Origin: Undaria pinnatifida
Lineage: Eukaryota > Sar > Phaeophyceae > Laminariales > Alariaceae
Direction of reading: 5' to 3'
Assembly (NCBI GenBank): GCA_012845835.1
Contig: JABAKD010000029.1
Span: 6,916,905-6,980,904, forward strand
Length of the DNA: 64,000 nucleotides
Part shown: one piece after another, positions 24,731 to 38,000 of the stretch
How the letters are laid out: the number at the start of each line of letters is the position of its first letter
Position numbering within the stretch: the stretch's first letter is position 1
Translations under genes and position numbers: made by a program
The notes under the pieces: generated by a model
What the model saw: only the letters and a program-made list of their open reading frames with translations
Told to the model about the DNA's origin: nothing
Database searches by the model: none

Positions 24731-27700
24731 CTACCCCTGCCTTCCAAAAAAGCGTAGATTATCTCCAGCGAAGGCGATCGCCGCGCGCTGGAGATGACAA
24801 CAGACCCCTAAGAACGCTCCTTCCCCTTGCACAACACCGCCGGGCCCCCCTCCCCCTTGAGGAGGAGCGGATGTCGCCGCGGCAGCTAGACACGAGGTGG
24901 ACACCTGTGATGCGCCGTCCACGAGGGTAGCCATAACTTCCAGCGCAGCTGATAGGTCGGGGTTGGTGATGATGGTCGCTGATTGGTCAGGGCTGGTGAT
25001 CGCTAGGCAACACCCTCCCGCGCCGCCGCGTTCGAGCAAGGTCTGTTGTTCTTGCGGGTCTTCGGAGAGGTTGAACAGTTGGGCGTTCACGACCTGGGAT
25101 GTAGTCACGTGGGCAGGGGCGTGTGGGAGGAGGGGGGGTTGAGAGGCGGGTGTTCTCGTCCACCGCCATGCCGCGTCAATATTTCGGACCCAAACGCCGT
25201 CCATGACATGCAAAATCCTTAAGGGATTAGAGGGCACCCCGCCGAGGAGGAGGAGGAGGAGGAGGAGAGGGGTTGTTGTGTGTCTGCTATTATCGGTGTC
25301 ACGCCCTGCCATGATGGCGGGATCCGAAGGCCATGCAGTCCAGTGGACGCGAAATCGAAGGGAAGAAAGCACAACGCCGATAATGCACGCACAACGGCCA
25401 GTACCACTACACGCAGTGTCTACGGGGTGCCAGCGAAGCAACTTCGTCTGCGTGCACAGACTATGCCAGCTGAAAAGCTCTTCACGCACAGCGACGGAGT
25501 GCGAGTACATAACTAGCTTTGGCGCGCCCACTCCCGAGTTATTTCATCCTGCCCGCGGCTGCTCGCGCGCATGAAATTACGCAACCTGTGCATGGGCTAC
25601 CGTTCCAAATCACCACTACCTACTGAGTACCTGGCATCGTATAACGCAAGCGACTAAAGGCAGTCACAGAATGAATTTGCATCACAGCAGTAACAGTGTA
25701 AAAAAATCAAGGCAATATTTCAACAAAGTATTGGAGGGAAACATTCAATTGATGGATACCTGGTACATTTCAACAGCAACATTGCATCCATCCTGCAGCG
25801 TCAAAACGACAAAAAAAAAAAAATACCAGGGCAATCAATTCCCGCGCAAGGAGCACGGTCCCCACCCCCCACCCCCCCCCTCGCCTCCCATCTTCACCTC
25901 TGCGTGCGATTCAACTCCCCGCCGTTCCCACCGGTAGAGAAACAACCCCTTCCACTCGCCAGCCATAACGGCGATCGTCTTGCCGCCGTAGTGGTTCGCG
26001 CCCAAGGCGCAACCCCTGTAGTCCGGCCCGAGAAGACTGTCCCCGACCAGTCCAGACCCGGGATGCAAGGCGACACCCGCGCCGACCAAGGGCTCCCCAC
26101 CCTTGCCCTCCCCCCGCACTACGCCGATACCAATACCGCCACCGCCACTGCTAACGCCTCCACCACCATCACCACCGCTAACACCTACGCTACCGTCATT
26201 GCCACTGCTGCTGCCAATGACACCATTGCCGCCGCCATCACCACCAGCACCAGCACCACCACCACCACCGCCGCCGTCGCCGCCGCCGCCGCTGCCGCCA
26301 CCGCTGCCGCTGCCGATGCTGCCACCCCCCCTTACACCCCGCCCTCCCGCGCCAAGCATCGCTCCAGGCTGCGGAGAACGGGGTTGGTTTCGGACGCGTC
26401 CTCCATCTTTATCTTGTTGTAAAGTCTCATCGTCGTCCTCCTTCGAGGCATCTTGTTTGGAGAGAAAGCCGCCTTCATACGCGGTGCTGCCTCCCTCCTC
26501 CTCCTCCTCTCCTTCCTCCTCCTCCCCCGCCTCTAGGCTGTCGATATGCGGATGTTGCTGCTTCCATAGGCCCAGAAGGTCGAGCAAGGTGGGGGCTATG
26601 TCAGCGTGCATGCCGACGCGGTCGAGGCGCGTGCCGGGGGCTATCCGAGAGGAGCGGGAGGGTCCCGTGAGCGAGAAAGGCACAAAGAGGCCTTCCTGTT
26701 GAAATAAAAACCCAGCCGGGAGGGGAAGGGGGGGGGGGCGGTGAGGGGTGAGTGGGGGAAGGCATAGGGGGGGGGGGGGGGCGGGGAGGGAGAGCGGGGG
26801 GTCACTGTCGACAACAACAATCGTTGTGCTCAATTTGAAGCGATGTTTCCCATAATATTACATGGTAAACACGTGCAGCACCCACCGTCTACCATCACGG
26901 AAGACCGTAGCGTTCGCGGGGGCGGCAATTTGTCCCTCTAATCCCGACTTACTGCGCCGCGAGCAAGCAAACATGCAAGCAAAGCAATCAAAGCAGAGCA
27001 AAGCAAACCTGGTAGACGTTGTTCCCATGCTTATCGTACCCGTGCTCCCCGAACGCCTGAGGAGACAAAAAAAAAAAAACGAAACAGGGGCGAGGCGGCG
27101 CAAGCATAGGAGAAAAATGTAGGGGCATCGATTGCCGAGGAGCGTGGCGAGACTGCTGCGCGTGTCTTAGTACAGATGGCCAGCCTGGCAAAAAGAAAAC
27201 GCGTCTTGCGTAGGGCACCCACGCCGCCGCGCCGCCCTGCCAGGCTCCTGTCAGCGCCAAGAACTCTCCGTTTCGGGGCTGAACCCAATCACTCCGACTC
27301 TACGGGGCATCAGGGGATAGCCTCTCGAGACGGTGTGAATTGATTACAACATTGGACGCACTCTGCGATAGAGGCGCTACACTTTTTCTCTGAGGTTTCC
27401 TCAATGTTGGGAGCCTATTAAGACCTCTCCCAAAACCGGATTTGGACAACAACCAAACTGCTACTGTACCGGATGGAAAAAAAAATCCCATGGCCTAGGT
27501 ACACAAACGAGAACCACGCAAAAAAAAAAACGAAAAAAATGGCGTTTTTTTTCCTCCCGACGATAGTATTTTTTTGTTAAGGAGCCCCGTCATTCAGATA
27601 ACATTTTCGCCAAAAAAGGTATACCTCTATCGTAGCACGCGTCAGATGTCACATGAAGCGAGTCCGGGCTGATGAGGTAGAGGATGCCCGACCTACCCCA

Positions 27701-30700
27701 ACCCGAACGCTTGCAAGAAAATTCCCCGGCACGTACGACGCGCTCTGCTTTTAGACAAACGTGCGTGCGTTCCGAAGAACCTGTTTGCAATTTTTTTTCT
27801 TTTGTGGTTAATTTTACCTCTCCGTGGTCTCCGACAACAACGACGTACGTATTCTCGGACAGGCCAGTGTCGTCAAGCCGCTTAAACAAACGCTCCAGAA
27901 AGAGATCCTGAAAAAAGAAACAGCCGCCCACAAACAAGATAGGAAATCAGTGGATGAAGGGGGGGGGTGGGAGAGGGGGGGCCAGGCGGGGAGCGGGATT
28001 TGCAGGGAGTTTCTTACCTGGCCAATAATTTGACGTGGGAACAGTGACATCAACCCGAAGAAACCACAAAATACGAAATACCGGGATATTAGCTGAACGG
28101 TATAGATATCGCAGACCCGTAATTGAAGCCTTGCCCAAGTCAAGATTCCTAGTAACGTGCCGCCGCACCAAAACACGAGTTGCTACTTTAGAAATGGCAC
28201 AAGAGGGTTGGATAAATGTCTCGGTATCGTGCCGCAGGAAAAGGGCTAAGAGGAGACCAAGAATACATGGGGATGGTAGCTGTCGCCGGGTCCTAAGCGA
28301 TGCAATTCCAATATAACCGTGCTTACGTTCACTCGGAATTAGAGTGGAGTGGGGTCGCTTCTGAAGCAGCGAAAAGGTCAAAGGTATACCCATGTACTCT
28401 ACGGCTCCACCTGCTTAGGAGTAAATATTCGGGCGTGTGAGCCGAACTGGAGAGCGAGCGGGTCGATCGAGTCGAAGCCTCTCTCCACACGTCGCCAAAC
28501 AGACGTCGACACCTTACACCCCTGATCAACATCCCACCCCACAACCAACACCACAAAACACAACCACAGCCACAACCGAAACCACCACCGCAACTCACAA
28601 CCAATACCACAACACACACCTGACACCGCAACACACACAGTCACCCCCAAACCCCACAGCAACCATCACAACCTACAACCGCCACCACAACCCGCACCCA
28701 ACAAAATAACACGCCAACACCAACACTAACAACAACACAACCAGCAACAGTCTATCCTTACTGGGCACGCATGCCCGCCCTATACCAGGTGGCGGAGAGC
28801 AGCAATGTACACCGCCAAGCAGCCGCGATGCAAAAACAAAAACAAGCCCCAAAAAAAAACACCGCACGAACCACCCCCGCATCCTGCTGGGCAGGCACCC
28901 CCCATCTGGCCCATACATATCACTTGCCATGCCACTGGACAGGCGTGCTCCTAGTCCATCCTTCGGGACAAGCGGCACATGCTACTGCAATAGAGGTTGC
29001 CCCGATTGTCTTGTGCGGCTCTTCGCCTGACAATCTCTATACATCATCCCACAACGACTCATTTCTCGGGACAAGAAAAAACCAAGGCGCCTTTAAGCCC
29101 CTCTGAACAATTCTTGACGAAAAAAAAAACGTTGGAAAACAAAAAAAAATAATGACTTTTGACATTACGAAGAGAGACTTTGGGCAGAACGTTAGCTCCC
29201 GCCCTTCCGGAAAAGGTTTCGCCAATAATGTTCCTCTTCTTGGCCCTATCGTGTGACAGCACGAGACAAGCCTGTGCTCCACCTGGTCCATCATCCTGCC
29301 CATTCATGCCACCATCCGTTGTTTCCGCAATCGAGTTAACTCGACAGACATGGAAGTGGGAGGGTGGTTAGCTTAACGCTTCTACAACTGGAGACCCGTT
29401 TTCGCGAGAAATTACTACGATTTAGTGTAGAGAGGGGGGTTGGGGCCTTAAAGGGGTTAACCCTACTGTGACTTGAGTATAGAATAGAGACAAAAGATGA
29501 CTGATTGCGAAAACTTTTAGAAGCGTCTACCATTAGCGTGAGCACGCAGCACCACGAGTAGAATCACGCTGCGCCCGTCGCGTACGAGTCTTTTCATTTT
29601 GGTCGTTCGGACACCAAAAAAATTATCATCGCCAATCAGCAAATGGCCGCTTCCGTAACCGTCAATTTGCGTCGTCGAAGTTTCCCTCTCAAGTCTCAAA
29701 GGGGTTAAACTTCATGCGTACTCATCCACCAGAGGATTCCAAAACAAGCCCTAGACGGGTATGCCCTCACCTGGTAGCGGAGGGCAGCAAGGTACTTGGC
29801 GAGGATGGGCGCGACCTTCGTCCCCTGCCGTGGCAGCAGCTGCGAAGCCTGGTGGGACAACACATTGCGCCGGGGAAAAATGCGGAGGGGGTGGTCAAAA
29901 AGAGCTCACTTAGCGGCGCAACCACACCCTTGTCAACACGACGAGATTTGAACCCTGTAATATTACTGGGGGGTAGGGACACTAGTTCCTAGTGGTTTAT
30001 AGAAACACCGAGGGTATACAGTGCTAACCCGATCAACGATGGCATTCATCTACCTGAGACATAGTACCCCCGGACCGACCAACAACGCGGCGGTCGCTCT
30101 CGGAGGAGGGGAGGGGGGTGGGAGGGCGAGGGGGATCCCATACCACAATACATAGAATGTGTTGCACCCGGCTTGATTTCGCACCACGAGGGGTATGTTC
30201 CGATGCCAAGGGCGGCGAAGAAGAGGGGGTGGGGGAGGGGCGCGTTCGACAAGGCATAAAGCAGGTTGGATCCGGCTCGACTTCGCAATACGAGGGGCGT
30301 TGTCGACGCCAGCGAAGACTGTGGGGAGGGAGGGGTCTTTCTCTTCGGGAGAGAAACCGAGGACGACCGACCGAGGTGTTATAGCGGAGCGCGATATTTT
30401 TTCCAAACATGGGCCTCGCTTGCGTTGCCGCAGCACACATGGACAACAAAACGCCTGCCCTCCCCACAGACACCGACCCCACTCCGCACAAAATAGCCGC
30501 CACTCACTAGCCGTGTTAAATTCAACCAGGACAAAGCACGTACTCCACGCCTAACCGGGCCACGCTACACTAATACCTGTTAATGAAAAGACGCGCGAAA
30601 CACTCGAAGGGCGAGCCTGTTTCGCGTCACTTGGCCCACAGGACAGAGAGAGACGGGGGGTGAGGGGCGTATTCATTTGTTGCTTGCCTTCGTCATTTGA

Positions 30701-33700
30701 CCAACGACCACGCATGCCTATAAAGAAGGAGGGGAGGAGAGGGGCAAGAAGAACAAAGAATAGAACCAAGCAACCTCATCCGAAAACCGCAGTTGATGTC
30801 CCCACCCCTTCCAGTTGCTCTAACCTCGACCCATGCAGCCATCTCCTCCGGGTGGGCTGTCTCCTCCGGGTGGAAGTCACTGGGGACATCGTGATGGTGG
30901 TGGGGTCCCACCTGAAACACAACAACGCGGCAGCGATAAACCGAAACATGAGAATGCTTACGGGTCAAAGGCGGCAGGAGGCTGAGACAGTGGTCACGCT
31001 AAGCAACACTACCGGCGGTGGAGTGGCTCTTTGTCAGCCAGGTAAGGCGTAAGGGAAGGAGGAGGAGGAGGAGGAGGAGGAGGAGGAGGAGGAGGAGGAG
31101 GAGGAGGAGCAGCAGCAAAGGCATCTCAACGAGGCGAAAAGCGCCGAGCTTAACATGGAACTTGAAGACGGCGGAATGTGTGTGGGTCCTCCCCTTCCCC
31201 CCCCTCCTCCTTCCCTTCTTCCCCCACTGCCCCCGCGTCAGCAATATTCTCCGTTTGACACGGGTTGAGCCGCAAATCAAAAGCGATGACAGAAAATCCA
31301 AGGAAAAAACAGCCCCGCAAAAGATTGCATACGAGGAATAGATCAATCCACAAACAGGCAAGAACTGAACGGCTGCAAGCCGAACCTCTCGCAGCTAAGC
31401 CTGGTCTATTCTCATCATTGTTGTTGTAGTTTTTTTTTCTCACATTAACTCGCATAATCAAGTCCGTGGTCACAGGACAGGCTCCAGCCACTCTGGAGCA
31501 GAGGAATACCCCAAGAAAAAAACACACAAACAAGCCAGAAGTGGTACACGCATGTATCATAGCTGACGCAATTCGTGCCTCCGTTTGAAAAATGAAAAAA
31601 AGTGGAATCGGGAGTCAGCCTACGATGTGCCAGGTTCATGCTGGCACATACGGCTCACTAATCGCGCCTGAGAAAATCGACTACACCGCTAGCCACCCAG
31701 GAAAGGCTACCACGTATATGTTACACGTGGTATCTGTCATTACGCATACGCTCAAGTCAATTGGAGTAAACAACGAACATAAAAGAAACGACAAGAAACG
31801 AAAAGCAAGGAAAGCGAAAAAGGAAATATTATAAAATAAAAGAAATAAAAATACAAGAACAGGAATCGAGGAAAGGAAAAATGATCATAACCTAACTCAG
31901 CCTATCGCAATAGCCCAGCCCAGCCGAGAACGTTCCAGATAACCAGCGCATCGTGAGGGTCGGATCTATCCTTTCCGTAGCCCATTTTATAAAACAAAAA
32001 TGAAAAACGTCAGCTGTGAATACTACCGATTGAATGGTTGAAACTCAGCCTAGCTTATTGTGAATTTTCCCTATCAATATCCCTAGCCTCTAGCCCAGCT
32101 CAGTCCTTCCTGACCATATCTAAATGTAGGTTAGCCTGTCCCTAGCCTCTAGCCCGTATCACTGGGAACAAAGTAATCTGAATTAAACCTGGCCAGGAAA
32201 AAAAACAGTGGGATACATCGTTTTCTGCGTGTTTATCGTGGGATAACAACACACAGACCAAAACCAGAGCAATAGAAGGGCATCAGTAGCGGTCGCGGGC
32301 AGGCAGGCAGGCAGGCAGCGCAGAGCAAAGCAGGACGTTTTCCCCGTTCCCCGTGTTCTTCTCTTCCTGCGATGTTGTCTGGCCTTCCGCCTAGGTCGAG
32401 TTGTGCTTGAGGTCTTAATTACTATGATCCTACGTAAAACCCCAGCCCATCGCATTCCAGAAAGAGAAAAACTGTGATAACCTAGTCTGTCGCTGGCCTA
32501 ATCAACTCCAAGACGCATCCTAGCCCAACCCGGAGCATTCTAGAGAGCAGCGCACCGTGACACGCTGAAATACAGGTACATAGCCTAGCACCGCCACTAT
32601 CCATAGCACAGCCTGTTACTTCCGAGTATAGCTTATCGCTTATCACGAGCCTACCTCAGCCCAAAGCGTTTATCCCAGCAAACAGCTCACCGTGAGAATC
32701 GTTAGCAGCTTGCCTCCGCCAACGCCACCTCCGCCGCTGCCATCGCCGCCGCCACCGCCACCTACGCCGCCGTCGCCGCCCGCGCCTCGTCCGGCCGCGT
32801 CCTCCCGTCCTACTTCTGCTGTTGCTTCCGCTGCTTCTTCTCCGAGAAGGAACGACAGGGAGCGGTTGAGTACAACGTGGTCGTCGTAGCCCAGGTAGTT
32901 AACCTTCTCGAAAGTTCCGTGACTGAACGCGAACTGGCGATCGAGCGAGAGAAAGGGAGGAAGGGAGGGAGGGAGGGAGGGGGGGAGAGGGGGAGGGAGG
33001 GAGGGAGGAGGGGGGATTTTAAACATTTCCATCCTTCCCAGAACTCCACCCCAACTACTACGGTGTTGTCGCGCACTTTCCCTCGTTCGGAACGCCGCGC
33101 CAACCCTCGCTCCCCCTACCGCTGCCCCGTACAGACCTGCCGTACGCAGTGATGTGGAGGCGTGATATTCCCCTTTATCGCGGGGACCGAATTAAAAACG
33201 GACCGGTCCCGAATTGCCGCACTTAAAGCGGGATGAAGTTGTGACACGCAGTAATGACCACCTTAAGCTGGACACCCGCACTGTTAGGTACCAGTTCCGA
33301 ACTACTGCTGTGGGACCTTGGCTAGGCGCATGTTTACCTTGTCGTGCACCTCCCTCGATCGGAACCCCGCGCGCCCCCCCTGCTCTTCCTCCCCCGCGTA
33401 GCCGACCGCCTCGTCGAACCCGAAGGAGCCGAGGCCTCCAACCATGGAGGCTGTCAGCATCAGCGATTCGTACCCGAGCTTTGACCTGCCGGAGGGACCA
33501 ATGGCCCAGAGCCGGACGCGAAAAAAACGAAATGCACACGTCGGGCAGATCAGACGCCTGTTCATCATGGTTCCCAGAATATGTCTTTCAGGGCAGATGT
33601 GCCCCTATGAACAGATAATAACATCTGCATGGCCAATAGCTCAGGTTGCCGATTGAGAGCCACAAGATCTGAATGGTCTAGAATATCTTTTTCCTGATCT

Positions 33701-35036
33701 AGAATATCTTTTTCCTGGGTTGGATCTGTACTACACAAATCCTACACAACATATCGTAGCAACAGCTATAGGGTCTATGTAATCTGTGTGACCTATATGA
33801 TCTGCATGATCTATGATCTGTATTATCTTTATAATCTATAAGATCTAGATCGCCATGTGTCCGAGGTGTGTGAAATAGAGTCGGGCAGCCGTCCCCAAGT
33901 GCAATTTTGAGCACGGTAGATATGTACAGGTATGTGCTAAACGAGGGCAAGCGGGGAAGCAGCCAGATTGTTCCAAGCAGGTGGTTGATCAAGTGAGCGG
34001 GCAAGAAGACAGGCAAGCAAACCGGCACACAAGGGAGGCCGGAAGTGAGCGAATACGCAAGCGAGCAAAGTGTGCATACAAAGGAAGTGGGTACGTGAGC
34101 ACGTCAGCAAGTGAGAAAGCACGTAAACGAGTAAGCACGCAAGTGAGCAAACAAGCAAGGACGCAAGTAAGAAAACAAGCACGCAAGCAAGCAAGCAACA
34201 ACCAACCAACCAGCCAACAGGGAAGCAGACAAGCTAGCACGTAGTACCTGAGCAACCCCGGGAGACACACCGCCTCCAGCACATCCAGGTTCTCAAACTC
34301 CACCCACGAGGTCTCCAGCGAGGGGGTCATCCCGCACAATATCTGCCACAGCAGCACAGACGTGGGAAAGCAGCTCGAATTTCAGCTTGCGCTTGCTAGC
34401 TTGCACGGTGCAGGGCGCCGCGCCGCGGGTATCCCCAGCCAGCAACCGCCCTTTGTGAGGATCCCGGGAGGGGGAGTGTGTCCAGCTCAAAGGAACACGG
34501 ACGAGTGTAACGATAGGGCTAGCACTTCAATGGACAAATATGTTCTGACTAAAATACTAATAGCGGGGTCTCCCCTCCTAAGGAATTGCCGACAATCGTT
34601 AGAATTCCGCTTGTGTTAGACTGTATTTTTCGTTTTATACCCCTAGGTCTTGGGGTTATTTATTGAGTTAAGCCGTGCCTTTAGCCTTCAGCGAAATATT
34701 TTGGGCTAGGTTTTGGGCTCCTCCAGCCAGGAACGAGCCTCTCGAACAAAGGCGCACCCATGCCGTGTCATGTGTTAAACGTGTAGCAAGCAGTTCAACA
34801 CCATCAGCTGGTGCGGGCCAGACAACGACAGCAGCAACAGCAACAGCGAAAGCAACAGCAACAGCAAAAGCAAAAGCAAAAGCAAAAGCAACAGCAAAAG
34901 CAACAGCAACAGCAACAGCAATAACAACAGCAACAGCACCAGCAACAACAACAACAACAACAACACCACCACCACCACGACCACGACCACGACCACGACC
35001 ACCACCACCACCACCACCACCACCACCATCACCACC

Positions 35037-35068
<32 letters not shown>

Positions 35069-38000
35069 CCACAACGACAACAACAGCGACAGCAGCAACA
35101 AAAAGCGGGTCCTCCGTTTTTCGAGCTGGATATGATGAACACAACAAAAGTAGGCCAAACTCTCTTTGCAGCTGCGAAACAAATCCATCACAAGCATAAA
35201 CTATTTCCCTCCCAAAAAACGCTCGTCCAGCTCCAAAGGGATTGACAAGGCTTTGCGGTGTACAAGAGAACGTGTGAACAAAACGCGTTCATAACATAAA
35301 TTCCTACAGTACGTGACACCATACACGAAGCAGGGCAATAAGCAGACTTAGACTTAGAGGAAGCTAAAAAATCAAGGGGCCGACAGATACTGAATTACGC
35401 GTAGCAAACGCCCTCTATCGTAAACAAGAAACCCAGTCGGGAAAAGGATTTAGGTTACTCAGTAGGTATACTGCACTGTACATATAAAAGCTTTGCGGTA
35501 CAAGAGGCCGCGAAAAGAACGCGCTACAAACATAAATGACTACAGTATACCTATTATGTACAACCACAATCGAGAGGCTAGACCGTCCTCGTGAGACTAT
35601 GCATCGACAAACCAAACTAATCGGTTGCCCGTCACTCCTCGCGGAGGGAGCGACTGCGAGCAAGGCACCGTCTGCCCCGACACCTAGGCGAACCGGGTTG
35701 CTTTGTCGTTTGTGCGTCGCTTCTCCGGCCACTGCAGAGGCTTGCTTTTTCTCCGGCGTCTTTGTTTTGCGACCACTCTTCTCAAGAACGGTTTCACCTC
35801 ACTCATATATCAGTTTACGTCACGTCACGTCACGTCACGCCACGCCACGTCACGTCACGCCACGCCACGTCACGTCACATCACGTCACGCCACGTCACAT
35901 CACGTCACGTAACGCCACGTCACGTCACGCCACATCACGTCACGTTATGGCACGCCATGCCACGTCCCAGCATATCAAGTCAAGGTACGTCACGGCGCGT
36001 CACGACGCATGCTACGACAGGGGAGGCTCCTCACTCAAAGTGGTCTATAGCCAACAATACACACAATACACACACAATACACACACAACAAAAACTGACT
36101 TCCACAAAAAATGAGACTGCAACACTACGAATTATCCCATGGCCTATCCATAACAGGTGTGTAACGGGTAATACTGTAAAAGATGCATGGTATTGCCGCG
36201 GTATTGTTATTAGTGAGCTTCTCGGTTGAGAAGCCCCGTCAGTGAGAAAACTTGACCAAAAAGAGGTACTGTACCTCTATCGTAGCACGTGCCGTCAAGC
36301 CAATTCACGTCATGTCACGTCACGCGTCGTCATGTCATGCCATGTCACGTCATGTCACGTCAAGCCCATCCAAACCTCCGGAGGGGCATTTGTTTGCGAG
36401 CGGCGACGGGAGCCACTCTAGAGGTGCGGTGAGTTCAAGTCTCTTGTTGACGGGTCGTCAAGTTACGTCAAGTCACGCCACGCCACGCCACGGCACGTCA
36501 ACTTTCATCACGCCACGTCAAGTCAAACCTCTGCAGGAGCAAAAAATCGCCAGCGGCGACAGGAGCCGCCCAAAAAGTGCGGCGAGTTTAAGCCTAATTT
36601 TGACCTCAGTAGGAGCATAAAAAAAAAAGAAAAGGAACGCGCCCTCCTATTCCTGTACAAACCCACCTCAAACATTGCCTTGTTGGTGTTGGGCATCGAA
36701 GAGTAAAACGAGGACGATGTTATCCCGCTGCAAAAGGAACCGACCGGGCGAAGAGCGAGCGTACAGGGGGGAAAGAGGCGCAATCAATCTCCGCTGAACA
36801 AGGGCGATTTCCACAAACTTACATGCCGCCACTGGAACAGTAGGCGGCCCTTATCAAGCCGTAAAACGTTACACCTTTCATCGATACTTTATCGAGAATA
36901 GGACAACCCACGAGCACAGAAAGGAGGAAGTAAACTTGGTCATTTTTCAGTCATTACATCAACTTTCCAGCTCAATTCGTGGGAGATTTTTCGTTCAGTG
37001 CCAGTTCCCGAACCCAGGATGCATTTTTGTGAAGGAGGAATACGGACAGAACACAGAAGAGACTCACCGCGAAGCCAGCTCTTTCGCCCAAGGTGAAACA
37101 CCCGCAGCGTTTGTGGGCGTCACGAAAGTCCCGCTGGTAGACTCCAGCACAACGACCAAAACATTGGGTGATGATGTCTGGCCACCGCCGTCACCCGCAC
37201 CCCCACCCCCACCGCCACTGCCGCCACCACCGCCACCGCCTGCTCTCGCGTTTTCCAAGCCCTTAGCCCTAGACCTGGCCCTTGCGGCGAGCACGTCGGT
37301 GTTGTCACCGCCTCCCTCCGCCTCGATTCCGCCTACAATCCTCGACGACATGGCGTCGAGCACTGGCAAAGCGAGGCAAAGCAAAGCAAGGGCGTGCATG
37401 TGTGTACGCGAGTGCGTGCCCGGAGAGCTGGAGCCGTCGACCTTTTTCGACCCGCAAGTACATCGATGCTTTGCTTCGAGAAGCGACGTCTCGCCAACCG
37501 TTCCAAAAAATACGTACGGCCGAGCGATCCGCGCAGCGCATTATTAATAGCAAAATACAAAATTGCTATGAGCGCATTTTACATCTATTTGCAGTGTACT
37601 TCCCGTAGTAGCCATGACAGCACTATTGGCAGATCTTGTTTGCCGTTCTCGCATGAACTCATCGTCGCGATAGTGTAGTCCGTGGCCACAAGACAGGCTA
37701 CAATGACTCCGGGCGTTGAAAAAAAACACACACACAAACCGAGGGGGGCGACCGTACATAAAATAGGAAAGTAATGCGACATGCCCCTGCCGACGCCATA
37801 ACCGCCAAGTTTCGTCTCTTTTCAGCCTTAACTCTTTTTCAGAACTGCAAGAAAAAACTATCCCACACTAATCCCAAGTCATTTGGCCCCAAAAACGTGG
37901 GAACATGACTCAAGGGGCTAAAGCTAAGTCTCCAAGAGGTTTTTTGGGTGTATATCCCCTCGTAAAGCTACCTGTATTAAAAACATTGCGATTCGGGGAT

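Noticed and set aside
26103-26702. Pro-rich plus-strand frame opposite sulfatase exon 16
   Set aside because: It is the complement of the Gly-rich insert in that exon. The minus strand holds the [13 protein letters not shown] motif.
28673-28978. Minus-strand frame with hydrophobic stretch as a sulfatase exon
   Set aside because: It sits between exons that already join in phase (29771 to 27907) and has no sulfatase motif.
34668-35199. Thr/Ala-rich, Gly-rich and poly-Leu frames on both strands
   Set aside because: By-products of a trinucleotide array. Both strands are open because the repeat lacks stop codons.
35816-36520. CRISPR-like array
   Set aside because: The units are contiguous pentamers with no unique spacers, and the genome is eukaryotic. 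It is a simple repeat split by a MITE.
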